From assembly GCF_032085515.1 (NCBI RefSeq), contig NZ_JASXSX010000001.1:62001-126000 (forward strand): DNA of 64,000 nucleotides, written 5' to 3'. Each line of letters opens with the position of its first letter. The stretch's first letter is position 1. The position numbers and the translations under genes were made by a program. Shown here one piece after another: positions 51,983 to 60,886 of this stretch. The notes below the pieces were generated by a model that saw only the letters and a list, made by a program, of their open reading frames with translations, made no database searches and was not told where the DNA came from. The DNA is from Gleimia hominis (lineage in GTDB: Bacteria > Actinomycetota > Actinomycetes > Actinomycetales > Actinomycetaceae).

Positions 51983-52270
51983 ATGAACAACGAAAAGACC
52001 ACGATGGAGCAGCTGCAGATGGCAACCGACAGCTACGGCACGGTGATCCCCTACGGAGACTTCGTCCTCGCCTCGGCATACCGGCACCTGGGCAAAGGCC
52101 GGATCGGAAACGACGCCCGCGTCTACAAGCTCGCCGAGCAGCCCATCCCTAGCTGGGGATCGGATGCCCGTGGCTTCATTGAATGCGAACTCGACCTGGT
52201 CGCCGAAGCCGACAACCTCTTTGAGGACGCCGGGCATGCCATCGCCTGGGCGCTTGCCCACACCAACTAA
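51983..52270 (+). CDS. Small phage protein, unknown function
   Basis: A 95-residue acidic protein with no recognised family (MNNEKTTMEQLQMATDSYGT ... HAIAWALAHTN). AAAGGAGAAGGTC precedes the ATG. It follows the second 45-bp repeat directly and precedes the large terminase gene by about 30 bases. Confidence 0.65.
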   Translation: MNNEKTTMEQLQMATDSYGTVIPYGDFVLASAYRHLGKGRIGNDARVYKLAEQPIPSWGSDARGFIECELDLVAEADNLFEDAGHAIAWALAHTN

Positions 52271-52299
52271 CCAGCACAGGAAGGAGCCTGAAGGGTGTG

Positions 52300-53904
52300 A
52301 TGCGCACTCTCGACACCTACACGCCGACCCGATTCATGGCCACAGGCTCACGCTACGACAAGCGTAAAGCCGACTTCGCGGTCGCGTTCATCCAAGCCCT
52401 GAAACACACCAAAGGCCGCTGGTCAGGCAAACCCTTCCAGCTCATCGACTGGCAAGAGCAAATCATCCGCGACCTATTCGGCACCGTCAAAGAAGACGGA
52501 TACCGCCAATTCACCACGGCCTATGTTGAGATCCCTAAGAAGATGGGCAAGTCGGAACTCGCCGCCGCCGTCGCGCTGCTTCTGACGTGTGGGGATGGTG
52601 AGGAACGTGCTGAGGTTTATGGGTGCGCGGCGGATCGTCAGCAGGCTTCGATCGTGTTTGAGGTGGCGGCCGACATGGTGCGCATGAGCCCAGCGCTGTC
52701 CAAGCGGGTGAAGATCCTCGCCAGCCAGAAGCGGATTTTTTACAAGCCCACCAACTCCTTCTACCAAGTGTTGAGCGCTGAGGCGTATTCGAAGCACGGG
52801 TTCAACATCTCCGGTGTCGTCTTCGACGAGCTACATACCCAACCCAACCGTGCCTTGTTCGATGTGATGACGAAAGGCTCAGGTGATGCGCGAACCCAGC
52901 CGTTGTACTTCCTCATCACGACAGCGGGTACCGATACGCATTCGATTTGTTATGAGCAGCATGAGAAAGCTGAAGACATCCTCGCAGGCAAAAAGCACGA
53001 TCCCACGTTCTACCCAGTGATTTACGGGGCCGGCCGTGAGGACGACTGGACCGACGAGGACGTGTGGCATAAGGCTAATCCGAGCTTAGGAATCACGGTT
53101 CCGATCGAGAAAGTCCGCCAAGCCTGCACGAGCGCGAAGCAGAACCCTGCTGAAGAAAACACTTTCCGACAGTTACGTTTGAATCAGTGGGTGAAGCAGT
53201 CTGTGCGGTGGATGCCCATGCACGTCTGGAACCAAAACAACGCACCTGTTGATCTGTCCGATCTGGAGGGGCGGGTGTGTTACGGCGGGCTGGATCTTGC
53301 GTCAACGACGGATATCACGGCATTCGTGCTCGTCTTCCCACCCGAGTCTGGCGACGAGCCCTATGTGTTAGCGCCGTGGTTCTGGATACCCGAAGACAAC
53401 CTCAAACTGCGCGTTAACCGTGACCACGTGCCCTACGACCTGTGGCAACAGCAAGGCTTCCTACAAACCACGGAAGGCAACGTCGTCCACTACGGAGCAA
53501 TCGAAACCTTCATTGAGCAACTCGGGCAGCGCTTCGACATTAGGGAGATTGCGTTCGACCGGTGGGGCGCGGTTCAAATGAGCCAAAACCTCGAAGGGCT
53601 CGGTTTCACCGTTGTACCGTTCGGACAAGGGTTTAAGGACATGAGCCCGCCGTCAAAAGAGCTGATGAAGCTCGCACTCGAAGGTCGGCTTGCCCACGGC
53701 GGACATCCAGTCCTGTCGTGGATGGTCGATAACATTCACGTGCGTACTGACCCTGCCGGCAACATTAAACCCGACAAGCAAAAGAGCACCGAGAAGATTG
53801 ACGGCGTGGTCGCCACGATCATGGCTCTTGACCGCGCTATCCGAAACGGCAGCGGGCACGTCAGTGGCAGTGTTTATGACGAACGCGGCCTACTCGTGCT
53901 GTGA
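52300..53904 (+). CDS. Phage terminase large subunit
   Basis: The packaging motor and nuclease, 534 residues. The Walker A-like PKKMGKSELA is at about 79-88, Walker B VVFDELH near 175 and the nuclease domain begins with GGLDLASTTDITAF near 328. It is the YmfN/HK97-like type. A GTG one codon upstream is the other start. Its C-terminal 90 residues are repeated as the relic at 18964-19234. Confidence 0.93.
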   Translation: MRTLDTYTPTRFMATGSRYDKRKADFAVAFIQALKHTKGRWSGKPFQLIDWQEQIIRDLFGTVKEDGYRQFTTAYVEIPKKMGKSELAAAVALLLTCGDGEERAEVYGCAADRQQASIVFEVAADMVRMSPALSKRVKILASQKRIFYKPTNSFYQVLSAEAYSKHGFNISGVVFDELHTQPNRALFDVMTKGSGDARTQPLYFLITTAGTDTHSICYEQHEKAEDILAGKKHDPTFYPVIYGAGREDDWTDEDVWHKANPSLGITVPIEKVRQACTSAKQNPAEENTFRQLRLNQWVKQSVRWMPMHVWNQNNAPVDLSDLEGRVCYGGLDLASTTDITAFVLVFPPESGDEPYVLAPWFWIPEDNLKLRVNRDHVPYDLWQQQGFLQTTEGNVVHYGAIETFIEQLGQRFDIREIAFDRWGAVQMSQNLEGLGFTVVPFGQGFKDMSPPSKELMKLALEGRLAHGGHPVLSWMVDNIHVRTDPAGNIKPDKQKSTEKIDGVVATIMALDRAIRNGSGHVSGSVYDERGLLVL

Positions 53905-54230
53905 GCACGCGCATGGATGAACGCGCCGATGCCTGTGCCGATCAGTCCCAAGATCGAGTAGGCGAAGCCGTAGATGAGGGCTGAATCGTTGTAGTACACG
54001 AACAGTGTGGTCAAGAACCCTGCGAACGGGGCCAGTAGCCACCACCAGCCGAACCCGTGGTGTGCCCCATCGATAACGCTCAAAACGATGGTGAGTAGTG
54101 GAAACGCGATGAACCACTTGGCGTTGGGATCGCTCAGCCTGCTGATCCACATGGAGATGAGCGGCAACAACCAAAATGCCGCTAGCAGGACACTCATCAG
54201 TGCCCACGACTGTTTTGAGGGCGCTTTCAT
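53874..54230 (-). CDS. Four-helix membrane protein, minus-strand phage cargo
   Basis: A 118-residue protein with four predicted membrane helices (about 10-30, 38-53, 60-78, 85-106) and a basic tail. It runs antisense between large terminase and portal and overlaps the terminase end by 31 bases. TAGAAT ends six bases before the ATG, so it may be leaderless with its own promoter. The relic prophage carries a different two-gene cargo at the same spot. Function is unknown. Confidence 0.65.
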   Translation of the reverse strand: MKAPSKQSWALMSVLLAAFWLLPLISMWISRLSDPNAKWFIAFPLLTIVLSVIDGAHHGFGWWWLLAPFAGFLTTLFVYYNDSALIYGFAYSILGLIGTGIGAFIHARAHSTSRPRSS

Positions 54231-54260
54231 ATTCCAATTCTACATGTGAAAGGACACCGC

Positions 54261-55565
54261 ATGGGTTTTCTGAATTGGCTGCGTGGCGACACCACTCGCA
54301 CCGCTGACGATCATGCGATCAGCTCTGGTTATAGCTTTTTCTTTGGGGCGACGTCATCGGGTCGTCCGGTGACGGAACGTAGCGCGATGCAGATGACTGC
54401 CGTTTACAGTTGCGTGCGGATCTTGGCCGAAGCAATCGCTGGTTTGCCATTGCACGTCTACCAGCAGAGCAGTGATGGTGCGAAGGTGAAGGCGCTCGAC
54501 CATCCGCTCTACAGGTTGTTGCATGATGAGCCGAATCCAGAGATGACGAGCTTCGTGTTCCGCGAAACCCTCATGACCCACCTTCTCCTGTGGGGTAATG
54601 CGTTTGCTCAGGTGATCCGCAACGGCCGTGATGAGGTCATCGGCTTGTATCCGCTCATGCCAAACAGGATGACGGTCGGACGTGACGAGGCTGGACGGTT
54701 GTATTACGAGTATGAGCGTACGTGGGATGAACCGTCCGGGCGCTTCGAAACCGTCACGTTGGCCGCGCGCGACGTGCTCCATATTCCAGGACTCGGCTTC
54801 GACGGCCTGGTTGGTTATAGCCCGATTGCGATGGCGAAGAACGCCATCGGTTTGGCGCAGGCTACCGAGGACTACGGGGCGAGCTTTTTCGCTAATGGTG
54901 CTGCTCCTGGTGGGGTGTTGGAGCATCCGGGCACGATCAAAGACCCCGCGCGCGTCAGGGAATCGTGGCAGTCCACCTTCGGTGGCGCTCGTAACGGCAA
55001 CAAAGTTGCGGTACTTGAGGAGGGCATGAAATACACGCCCATCTCCGTCAGCCCAGAACAAGCTCAATTCCTTGAAACGAGGAAGTTTCAGATCAATGAG
55101 ATCGCCCGCATTTTCCGTATCCCGCCGCACATGATCGGTGACCTCGAAAAGAGCTCATTTTCGAACATTGAGCAGCAGAGTCTCGAGTTTGTGAAGTACA
55201 CGCTTGATCCGTGGGTGATCCGCTTCGAACAAGCCATCACCAAAACCCTCCTCAGCCCGCGTGAGAAGCCGCAGATCTACGTGAAGTTCAACCTCGAAGG
55301 CTTACTGCGAGGGGACTACAAGTCACGGATGGATGGATATGCGGTGGCACGCCAGAACGGGTGGATGAGCGCCAACGACATCCGCGAACTAGAAAACCTC
55401 GACAAGACCCCTGCCGAGGCTGGCGGCGACCTCTACCTGGTAAACGGGAACATGCTCCCGCTCGGTCTTGCGGGGGCTTACGCCGCCACCCACCAGGAAT
55501 CAGAACCTGAACCGTCGTTGGCCCAGGAACCGACGAGTGAATCTTCTGTAAGGAGGAGGATATGA
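54261..55565 (+). CDS. Phage portal protein (HK97 type)
   Basis: A 434-residue portal, the ring at the capsid vertex through which DNA enters. It has the family pattern: VYSCVRILAEAIAGLPLHVY near 50, LYRLLHDEPNPEMTSFVFRE near 80, and the conserved FRIPPHMIGDLEKSSFSNIE near 285. AAAGGA precedes the ATG at 54261. A damaged copy lies at 20047-20930. It overlaps the protease gene by four bases. Confidence 0.95.
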   Translation: MGFLNWLRGDTTRTADDHAISSGYSFFFGATSSGRPVTERSAMQMTAVYSCVRILAEAIAGLPLHVYQQSSDGAKVKALDHPLYRLLHDEPNPEMTSFVFRETLMTHLLLWGNAFAQVIRNGRDEVIGLYPLMPNRMTVGRDEAGRLYYEYERTWDEPSGRFETVTLAARDVLHIPGLGFDGLVGYSPIAMAKNAIGLAQATEDYGASFFANGAAPGGVLEHPGTIKDPARVRESWQSTFGGARNGNKVAVLEEGMKYTPISVSPEQAQFLETRKFQINEIARIFRIPPHMIGDLEKSSFSNIEQQSLEFVKYTLDPWVIRFEQAITKTLLSPREKPQIYVKFNLEGLLRGDYKSRMDGYAVARQNGWMSANDIRELENLDKTPAEAGGDLYLVNGNMLPLGLAGAYAATHQESEPEPSLAQEPTSESSVRRRI

Positions 55566-56443
55566 GACGTTTTTGGAACTGGCTCACACCCGAGCCACAC
55601 AACACTGACCCGGACGCAGATGCAGTCCGGGTCTTGCGCATTAGCGGCACAATCGCTGAAGAATCCTGGTTCGATGACGATGTCACGCCGAGAATCTTCG
55701 CTAGTGAGTTGAATGCTGGGTCTGGGCCGGTGACGATCTGGCTCAACAGCCCCGGAGGGGACGTGGTTGCTGCCGCGCAGATCTACAACATGCTCATCGA
55801 CTACCCAGGCACAGTCACCGTCAATATCGACGGCATCGCCGCATCCGCCGCGTCCGTGATCGCCATGGCCGCCACGAAGGTCGCCATGAGCCCCGTGTCG
55901 ATGTTGATGATTCACAACCCGGCCACCATGGCGGTCGGTGACAAGGACGAACTCGCACGTGCGATGAGCATGCTTGATTCGGTTAAAGAATCGATCCTGA
56001 ATGCATATCAGGAGAAGACGGGCATGAGTCGGGCGAAGCTGTCCAAGCTCATGGACGCTGAGACCTGGATGGACGCGAGGGCTGCGATCGACATGGGTTT
56101 CGCCGACGAACTCCTCACCAACCAACGCAACCCAATGTTTGCGGTCTCGCCTGAGAAGCCCGACGATGAGCCGGATGACGATGATGACCCGGTCGAGTCT
56201 CCCAACGAACCTGACAAGGACGACGGCGAGGAGTCGAAGCGCCCTCCGTTCCCACTCACAAAGAACGAGCGTCTGGGTGTGGTGTTTTCCCGCCGCGCCA
56301 GCGAACAAAAGCTCGTCGCGCATTTGACCGCCACATCACCGCCGAGACCGGTGCGACCACCACGCCCCACTGTTCAGCCCGCTGCACCTGTTGGTCGGCG
56401 GGTTTGTGATTTGTACGCCGAACTGATCAATCAACCCCACTGA
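55562..56443 (+). CDS. Prohead protease, ClpP/S14 type
   Basis: A 293-residue capsid maturation protease. The ClpP core shows VTIWLNSPGGDV, the serine in GIAASAASVIAMA near 100, and the His in MIHNPATMA near 120. The last 90 residues are an acidic, then Pro-rich tail (DEPDDDDDPVESPNEPDKDD) that may serve as scaffold. It follows the portal gene with overlap and precedes the capsid gene. Confidence 0.93.
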   Translation: MRRFWNWLTPEPHNTDPDADAVRVLRISGTIAEESWFDDDVTPRIFASELNAGSGPVTIWLNSPGGDVVAAAQIYNMLIDYPGTVTVNIDGIAASAASVIAMAATKVAMSPVSMLMIHNPATMAVGDKDELARAMSMLDSVKESILNAYQEKTGMSRAKLSKLMDAETWMDARAAIDMGFADELLTNQRNPMFAVSPEKPDDEPDDDDDPVESPNEPDKDDGEESKRPPFPLTKNERLGVVFSRRASEQKLVAHLTATSPPRPVRPPRPTVQPAAPVGRRVCDLYAELINQPH

Positions 56444-56457
56444 AAGGACTAATATCC

Positions 56458-57684
56458 ATGTCTACTTCACTTTCTGTTTCTGACCTTCGTACCAAGCGCT
56501 CCGACGTCTGGGAGAAGGCGAAGGCCTTCCTCGATGAGCGCCGCGATGCTACATCGGGCTGCTTGTCGGCTGAAGATGATCAGGCTTACGCGAAGATGGA
56601 AGCCGAAATCGATCGACTCACCAACGAGATCGCACGCTCCGAACGAGCCCTGCGCCGCGACGCCGACCTCGCCAAGGCAACCAACACACCGCTGACCTCA
56701 ATGCCAGGCATCAACCCTGACGATGAAGCCAAACCCACGACCCCACGCGCTTCAGCCTCCTACAAACGAGCCTTCTGGGACGTGATGCGGCTCAACGCTT
56801 CTCCGATGGAAGTACGCAACGCACTCTCCGAAGGCGTCGATACTGAAGGCGGATACTTGGTGCCGGATGAGTTTGAACGCACACTGATCTCATCACTTGA
56901 AGACCAGAACATCATGCGCTCCCTAGCGAAGGTCATTCAAACCACCAGTGGGGATCGCAAGATCCCAGTCGTTTCCACGCATGGCACTGCCGGGTGGCTC
57001 GATGAAGGCAAGCCGTACACCGAGTCGGACGAATCCTTCACCCAAGTGACGCTGTCGGCATTTAAGCTCGGCACCTTCCTCAAAATTTCAGAGGAACTCT
57101 TGAACGATAGCGCGTTTAATGTCGAGCAGTATTTGGCGGCGGAGTTTGCTCGCCGTATCGGTGCTGCTGAAGAAGAAGCCTTCCTCACCGGGGACGGTAA
57201 GAACAAGCCCACCGGTATTTTCGCAGCCACTGGTGGTGGCGAGAAGGCGGTGACCACAGGCAAGGCCACCGACATTACGGCTGATGAGCTCATCGACCTG
57301 CACTACGCCCTGCGTGGCCCGTATCGGAAGACCGCGGTGTGGCTGATGAACGACTCGACCGTGAAAACCATCCGGAAGCTCAAGGATGGTAACGGCCAGT
57401 ATTTGTGGCAGCCAGCCCTGACCGCAGGAACACCGGATCTGGTTCTCGGCCGCCCCGTGCACACGAGCACGTTTGTTCCGGAGATTAAGGCTGGTGCGTC
57501 CACGGTTGCTTTCGGTGACTTGTCGTATTACTGGATCGCCGATCGGCAGGGTCGCTCGTTTAAGCGGCTGAACGAACTGTTCGCCACCACCGGGCAGGTC
57601 GGGTTCCTCGCTTCGCAGCGTCTGGATGGCAAGCTCGTCCTGCCCGAAGCAGTCAAACTGTTGACCCAGAAGACCGGAGCATAA
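56458..57684 (+). CDS. Major capsid protein, HK97 fold
   Basis: A 408-residue coat protein. Residues 1-110 form the helical delta/scaffold domain, probably removed by the protease. The coat proper starts near ASASYKRAFW and includes EGGYLVPDEFERTLI and the HK97 fold. GAAAGG precedes the ATG. Confidence 0.94.
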   Translation: MSTSLSVSDLRTKRSDVWEKAKAFLDERRDATSGCLSAEDDQAYAKMEAEIDRLTNEIARSERALRRDADLAKATNTPLTSMPGINPDDEAKPTTPRASASYKRAFWDVMRLNASPMEVRNALSEGVDTEGGYLVPDEFERTLISSLEDQNIMRSLAKVIQTTSGDRKIPVVSTHGTAGWLDEGKPYTESDESFTQVTLSAFKLGTFLKISEELLNDSAFNVEQYLAAEFARRIGAAEEEAFLTGDGKNKPTGIFAATGGGEKAVTTGKATDITADELIDLHYALRGPYRKTAVWLMNDSTVKTIRKLKDGNGQYLWQPALTAGTPDLVLGRPVHTSTFVPEIKAGASTVAFGDLSYYWIADRQGRSFKRLNELFATTGQVGFLASQRLDGKLVLPEAVKLLTQKTGA

Positions 57685-57706
57685 CCAAGGAGAGGAGGTG
57701 GCCGCA

Positions 57707-58024
57707 ATGACCACGGTTGATTTGGTTGCGCAGGTGAAGGCGAATCTGCTCATCACCTTCGACAATGACGACAAGCTGATCGGCGCGCTGATCAATGCGG
57801 CCACCTCCTACGCCTGCTCCTTCCAGCACCTGCCCGAAAACCACTACGAAACACACGAGATGTCTGGGGCAACCAGGCAAGGCATTGTCATGCTCGCCTC
57901 CCATTTCTATGAGTCTCGTGATGGTTCCACGGCAGGTTTCTGGGCAGATAAGCCCGATGCCGCTAAAGCGGTATGGAACGCGGTGAACAATCTGCTGCGT
58001 CTGGATCGGGATTGGAAAGTCTAA
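57707..58024 (+). CDS. Head-tail connector, gp6-like
   Basis: A 105-residue helical protein of the phage gp6-like connector group (VDLVAQVKANLLITFDNDDK, then LIGALINAATSYAC), which sits under the portal. GGAGG eight bases before the ATG at 57707 sets the start. Confidence 0.85.
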   Translation: MTTVDLVAQVKANLLITFDNDDKLIGALINAATSYACSFQHLPENHYETHEMSGATRQGIVMLASHFYESRDGSTAGFWADKPDAAKAVWNAVNNLLRLDRDWKV

Positions 58025-58036
58025 GGAGAACAACTC

Positions 58037-58369
58037 ATGGCTTCTTTGGGATCCATGCGCACCACAATCGACCTTATACAGCCGACGGTTGTTCGGGATA
58101 AGGCGGGGTTCACCACCACACGCTACGAGATCAAAGCGACCATACGGGCGCAGATCGAGGTGCGGCACGCCAGCGGAGCGTGGGTGAACCGCGCAGCATA
58201 CTCACAGGCCGACGTCCTCTTCCGTATCCGCACCGTCCCCGGACTATCCGTGACCGCTGATATGGAGATCAGTGGCCCGGATGGGCGGTATGTGATTGAC
58301 GCAGTTGAGGTGATCGGCAGGTATGTCGAGATTCTTGCCCACCAGACCACACCCGAAGGAAGAAACTGA
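58037..58369 (+). CDS. Head-tail adaptor/joining protein
   Basis: A 110-residue beta-rich protein with the SPP1 gp16-like pattern (MRTTIDLIQPTVVRDKAGFT at the start, then MEISGPDGRYVIDAVEVIGR). It closes the head after packaging. AAGGAG precedes the ATG, and its stop overlaps the next start. Confidence 0.85.
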   Translation: MASLGSMRTTIDLIQPTVVRDKAGFTTTRYEIKATIRAQIEVRHASGAWVNRAAYSQADVLFRIRTVPGLSVTADMEISGPDGRYVIDAVEVIGRYVEILAHQTTPEGRN

Positions 58370-58806
58370 TGGCTCGAGTGCAGATTCGCTTGCCGAACGC
58401 GTTTATTGATTCCCTCGACGCTGCCAGCCGTGTGCTCGAAACATCTGCTGATGAGGTTCTGCAAGCTGGGGCTGCGGTGGTTGAGCCGCGTATGCGAGCC
58501 AACCTCACGGGCGCGATCGGACGGGCCACCAAGCAGCCCTCACGCTCAACCGGGCAACTACTCGCAGCGTTGGGCACAACCTCGGTGAAAGTAAACAGTC
58601 GAGGTGATTACAACATTAAGGTCGGCTTCGCTGAGAACCGCCGAGACGGACGGTCGAATGCGTTGATCGCCAACGTCCTCGAACACGGCCGTAGTGATCA
58701 GCCTGCACGTCCATTTCTTGCACCCACACGGTCACAAACAAGGCGGGGCGCTATCGAGGCTATGAAAACAGCGCTCACAGCGCGGATTGAGCAGGTGGGG
58801 CCATGA
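58369..58806 (+). CDS. HK97 gp10-like head-tail connector
   Basis: A 145-residue protein with the gp10 pattern: an N-terminal helix, RMRANLTGAIGRATKQPSRS in the middle and ARPFLAPTRSQTRRGAIEAM near the end. It links head and tail. It overlaps both neighbours by one to four bases. Confidence 0.85.
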   Translation: MARVQIRLPNAFIDSLDAASRVLETSADEVLQAGAAVVEPRMRANLTGAIGRATKQPSRSTGQLLAALGTTSVKVNSRGDYNIKVGFAENRRDGRSNALIANVLEHGRSDQPARPFLAPTRSQTRRGAIEAMKTALTARIEQVGP

Positions 58807-59144
58807 CCGCACTCCTCGAACAGCTCACGACGATCGCTGACGAGCTTGGTTTGCCGTTCGAAGTCAGCCTCTACACGACCACGCCAGCGCCGCAGACGTA
58901 TCTCGTGGCAACCCCACTGACAGACATGTTCGACGTGTTCGCAGATAATCAACCCAGTATCGAGGTTGAGGAAGTTCGCCTCGCACTTTTCACGAAATCT
59001 AACTATCTCGACCTGCGCAACCTCATTACCCGCGCCCTGCTCGACGCAGGATTAACGATCACTGCCCGCAGCTATGTCGGCTTCGAAGCTGATACCGGAT
59101 TTCACCATTACGCGATAGACGTCGCAACCCACCACGCACTCTGA
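58803..59144 (+). CDS. Tail terminator-like protein
   Basis: A 113-residue protein at the place of the tail terminator. The sequence (LLEQLTTIADELGLPFEVSL and YLVATPLTDMFDVFADNQPS) fits small proteins between gp10 and the tail tube in related phages. It would cap the tail tube. Recognition rests mainly on position. Confidence 0.75.
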   Translation: MTALLEQLTTIADELGLPFEVSLYTTTPAPQTYLVATPLTDMFDVFADNQPSIEVEEVRLALFTKSNYLDLRNLITRALLDAGLTITARSYVGFEADTGFHHYAIDVATHHAL

Positions 59145-59157
59145 AAGGACACTCCCC

Positions 59158-59742
59158 ATGGCAACGATTGGTTTAGACAAGCTCTACTACGCCACCATCA
59201 CTGAAAACCCTGACACGGGTGAGGAAACCTACGCGAAACCCAAACCGCTGGCCAAAGCCATCTCCGCAGAACTGAGCGTCGAAGTGGCCGAAGCAATTCT
59301 GTATGCCGATGACGGCCCTTCTGAGATCGTCAAGGAATTCAAATCCGGAACCCTCACTTTGGGGATTGATGATCTTGGTGGTGAAGCAGCCGCAGCCCTC
59401 ACTGGCGCGACCGTGGATTCCAACGGCGTGCTCATCTCCGCCTCAGAAGATGGCGGGGCTCCGGTGGCGATCGGGTTCCGAGCAGCACGCTCCAACGGTA
59501 AGTATCAGTATTTTTGGCTCTACCGGGTCAAGTTCGCCCTGCCAACCGAAACGCTGGCCACCAAAGCCGACTCGATCACGTTCTCCACTCCGAGCATTGA
59601 GGGCACGATTTTGCGGCGTAACAAGCCAGATGAGAAGGGGCGGCATCCGTGGAAGGCCGAAGTGCTAGAGGGCGGCACCGGGGTCAAGCCTGAGACGATT
59701 ACCGGCTGGTACGCCCAAGTCTACGAACCCGCTACAAGCTAA
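59158..59742 (+). CDS. Major tail tube protein
   Basis: A 194-residue beta-rich protein of the phi13-type major tail family: MATIGLDKLYYATITENPDT at the start, the GTLTLGIDDLGGEAAAALTG region and a conserved ANGKYQYFWLYRVKF-like segment (SNGKYQYFWLYRVKFALP). It polymerises into the tail tube. GAAAGGA precedes the ATG. Confidence 0.9.
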   Translation: MATIGLDKLYYATITENPDTGEETYAKPKPLAKAISAELSVEVAEAILYADDGPSEIVKEFKSGTLTLGIDDLGGEAAAALTGATVDSNGVLISASEDGGAPVAIGFRAARSNGKYQYFWLYRVKFALPTETLATKADSITFSTPSIEGTILRRNKPDEKGRHPWKAEVLEGGTGVKPETITGWYAQVYEPATS

Positions 59743-59762
59743 CGAGCAAGGAGTACCAAGCG

Positions 59763-60176
59763 ATGACCAGCAAGAAGAAAGATCCTGTTGTTGAACCTGG
59801 CCGTTCCGCCACTGTCACCATTGGCGGGGAGGACTACGAGCTCGTGCTCACCACGAAAGCCACGCGTCTGATTGCCGAGCATTATGGCGGACTCGAACAT
59901 CTGGGCAACGCCCTCGAAACGTCTGATGATTTGGGCAAGACACTGGGTGAGGTGATTTGGTTGATCACGCTACTGGCCAACCAGTCCATCCAGATCCATA
60001 ATCACCGCCACCCAGACGACAAGCGCCCAGAGCTGAGTGAGGACGAGGTTGAACTACTGACTGTGCCTGCTGATCTGGCGGATTATCGTGGCGCGATTGC
60101 CGAAGCTCTCCAGCGCGGCACACGCCGAGACATCCTGACCGAGCCAGCCCCAAAAGCACCAGAAGCGGACGGATAG
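59763..60176 (+). CDS. Tail assembly chaperone (G protein)
   Basis: A 137-residue helical protein encoded between tail tube and tape measure, where siphophages have the G chaperone. Near its end the codons GCC CCA AAA contain the slippery heptamer CCCAAAA (60149-60155), and the -1 frame continues to 60370. Most ribosomes make G; a fraction would make the GT fusion. It coats the tape measure during tail assembly. Confidence 0.85.
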   Translation: MTSKKKDPVVEPGRSATVTIGGEDYELVLTTKATRLIAEHYGGLEHLGNALETSDDLGKTLGEVIWLITLLANQSIQIHNHRHPDDKRPELSEDEVELLTVPADLADYRGAIAEALQRGTRRDILTEPAPKAPEADG

Positions 60177-60370
60177 TCGACAACGATCAGGCTGTGTTCA
60201 CGCGGCTGACCTACATTGGAATGGCCCACCTCCACCTATCACGGGTAGAGGTGGGCTTAACCGTGTTCGGGGAACTGTTGGATCTGGTCGACTGCTGGCG
60301 GCTAGAAACCGGCAGAGCCCAGCCGCTACGTCACTGGTTCATCGACGACATCATCCCCGCAGGGATCTAA
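59763..60370 (+). CDS. Tail assembly chaperone fusion by -1 frameshift (GT)
   Basis: Slipping back one base at CCCAAAA (60149-60155) leaves the zero frame at codon 131 and adds about 71 residues (STRSGRIVDNDQAVFTRLTY ... HWFIDDIIPAGI), giving a product of about 202 residues. The heptamer fits the X XXY YYZ rule in the zero frame. The added part has a normal protein composition and no start codon of its own near its beginning. Confidence 0.75.
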
Positions 60371-60822
60371 ATGGGTCGATGTGACATGGGTGATTCACTC
60401 ACGAGACGATCAAATTCCTTACGTGCAGCTTTTTCGACCTTTTCCCAGTTAAATACGCCCTTCGCTATTTCCACAAGGGTATTCAAGTCGCATTCGCCTT
60501 TATCGAGCTCCGCATGCAGGAGATCAGAGAGTGCCTTTGCTTCCTCTTGTAGGCCTAAAGCTTCAAGAATCCAAAGATACATCTCTGGCCGTTTCATTCC
60601 CCTCCAAGTCTTACTTGCAATTAGCAAGTGCTTATTGCGCTTATCGCAGGCATCTACTTGAACGGGTTTAGAAACAAAAAATCCAGCGCAATGCATCCGG
60701 GTGGTAAACCACCAGCGGTCGTTGTCGTTTTGAGGATAACGAGCTTCGAATATGTCAGATAAGGGTGTTGGAACGATTAGTTCGCCAAGAACTGCACCGA
60801 AATCTTCCGAGCTCATGTCCAT
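60367..60822 (-). CDS. 151-residue minus-strand phage cargo protein
   Basis: A soluble, mostly helical protein (SEDFGAVLGELIVPTPLSDI, NDNDRWWFTTRMHCAGFFVS, MYLWILEALGLQEEAKALSD) without recognised family. AAGGGGG precedes the ATG, so unlike the membrane cargo it has a normal ribosome binding site. It is inserted antisense between the GT extension and the tape measure, ending on top of the GT stop. Lysogenic expression is likely, as for other morons. Confidence 0.7.
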   Translation of the reverse strand: MDMSSEDFGAVLGELIVPTPLSDIFEARYPQNDNDRWWFTTRMHCAGFFVSKPVQVDACDKRNKHLLIASKTWRGMKRPEMYLWILEALGLQEEAKALSDLLHAELDKGECDLNTLVEIAKGVFNWEKVEKAARKEFDRLVSESPMSHRPI

Positions 60823-60886
60823 AGCGTCCCCCTTCGCTTAGCAATTTGATCCCTTTTCATTATCCCTTCGAGGAGGTGACTTTGTC

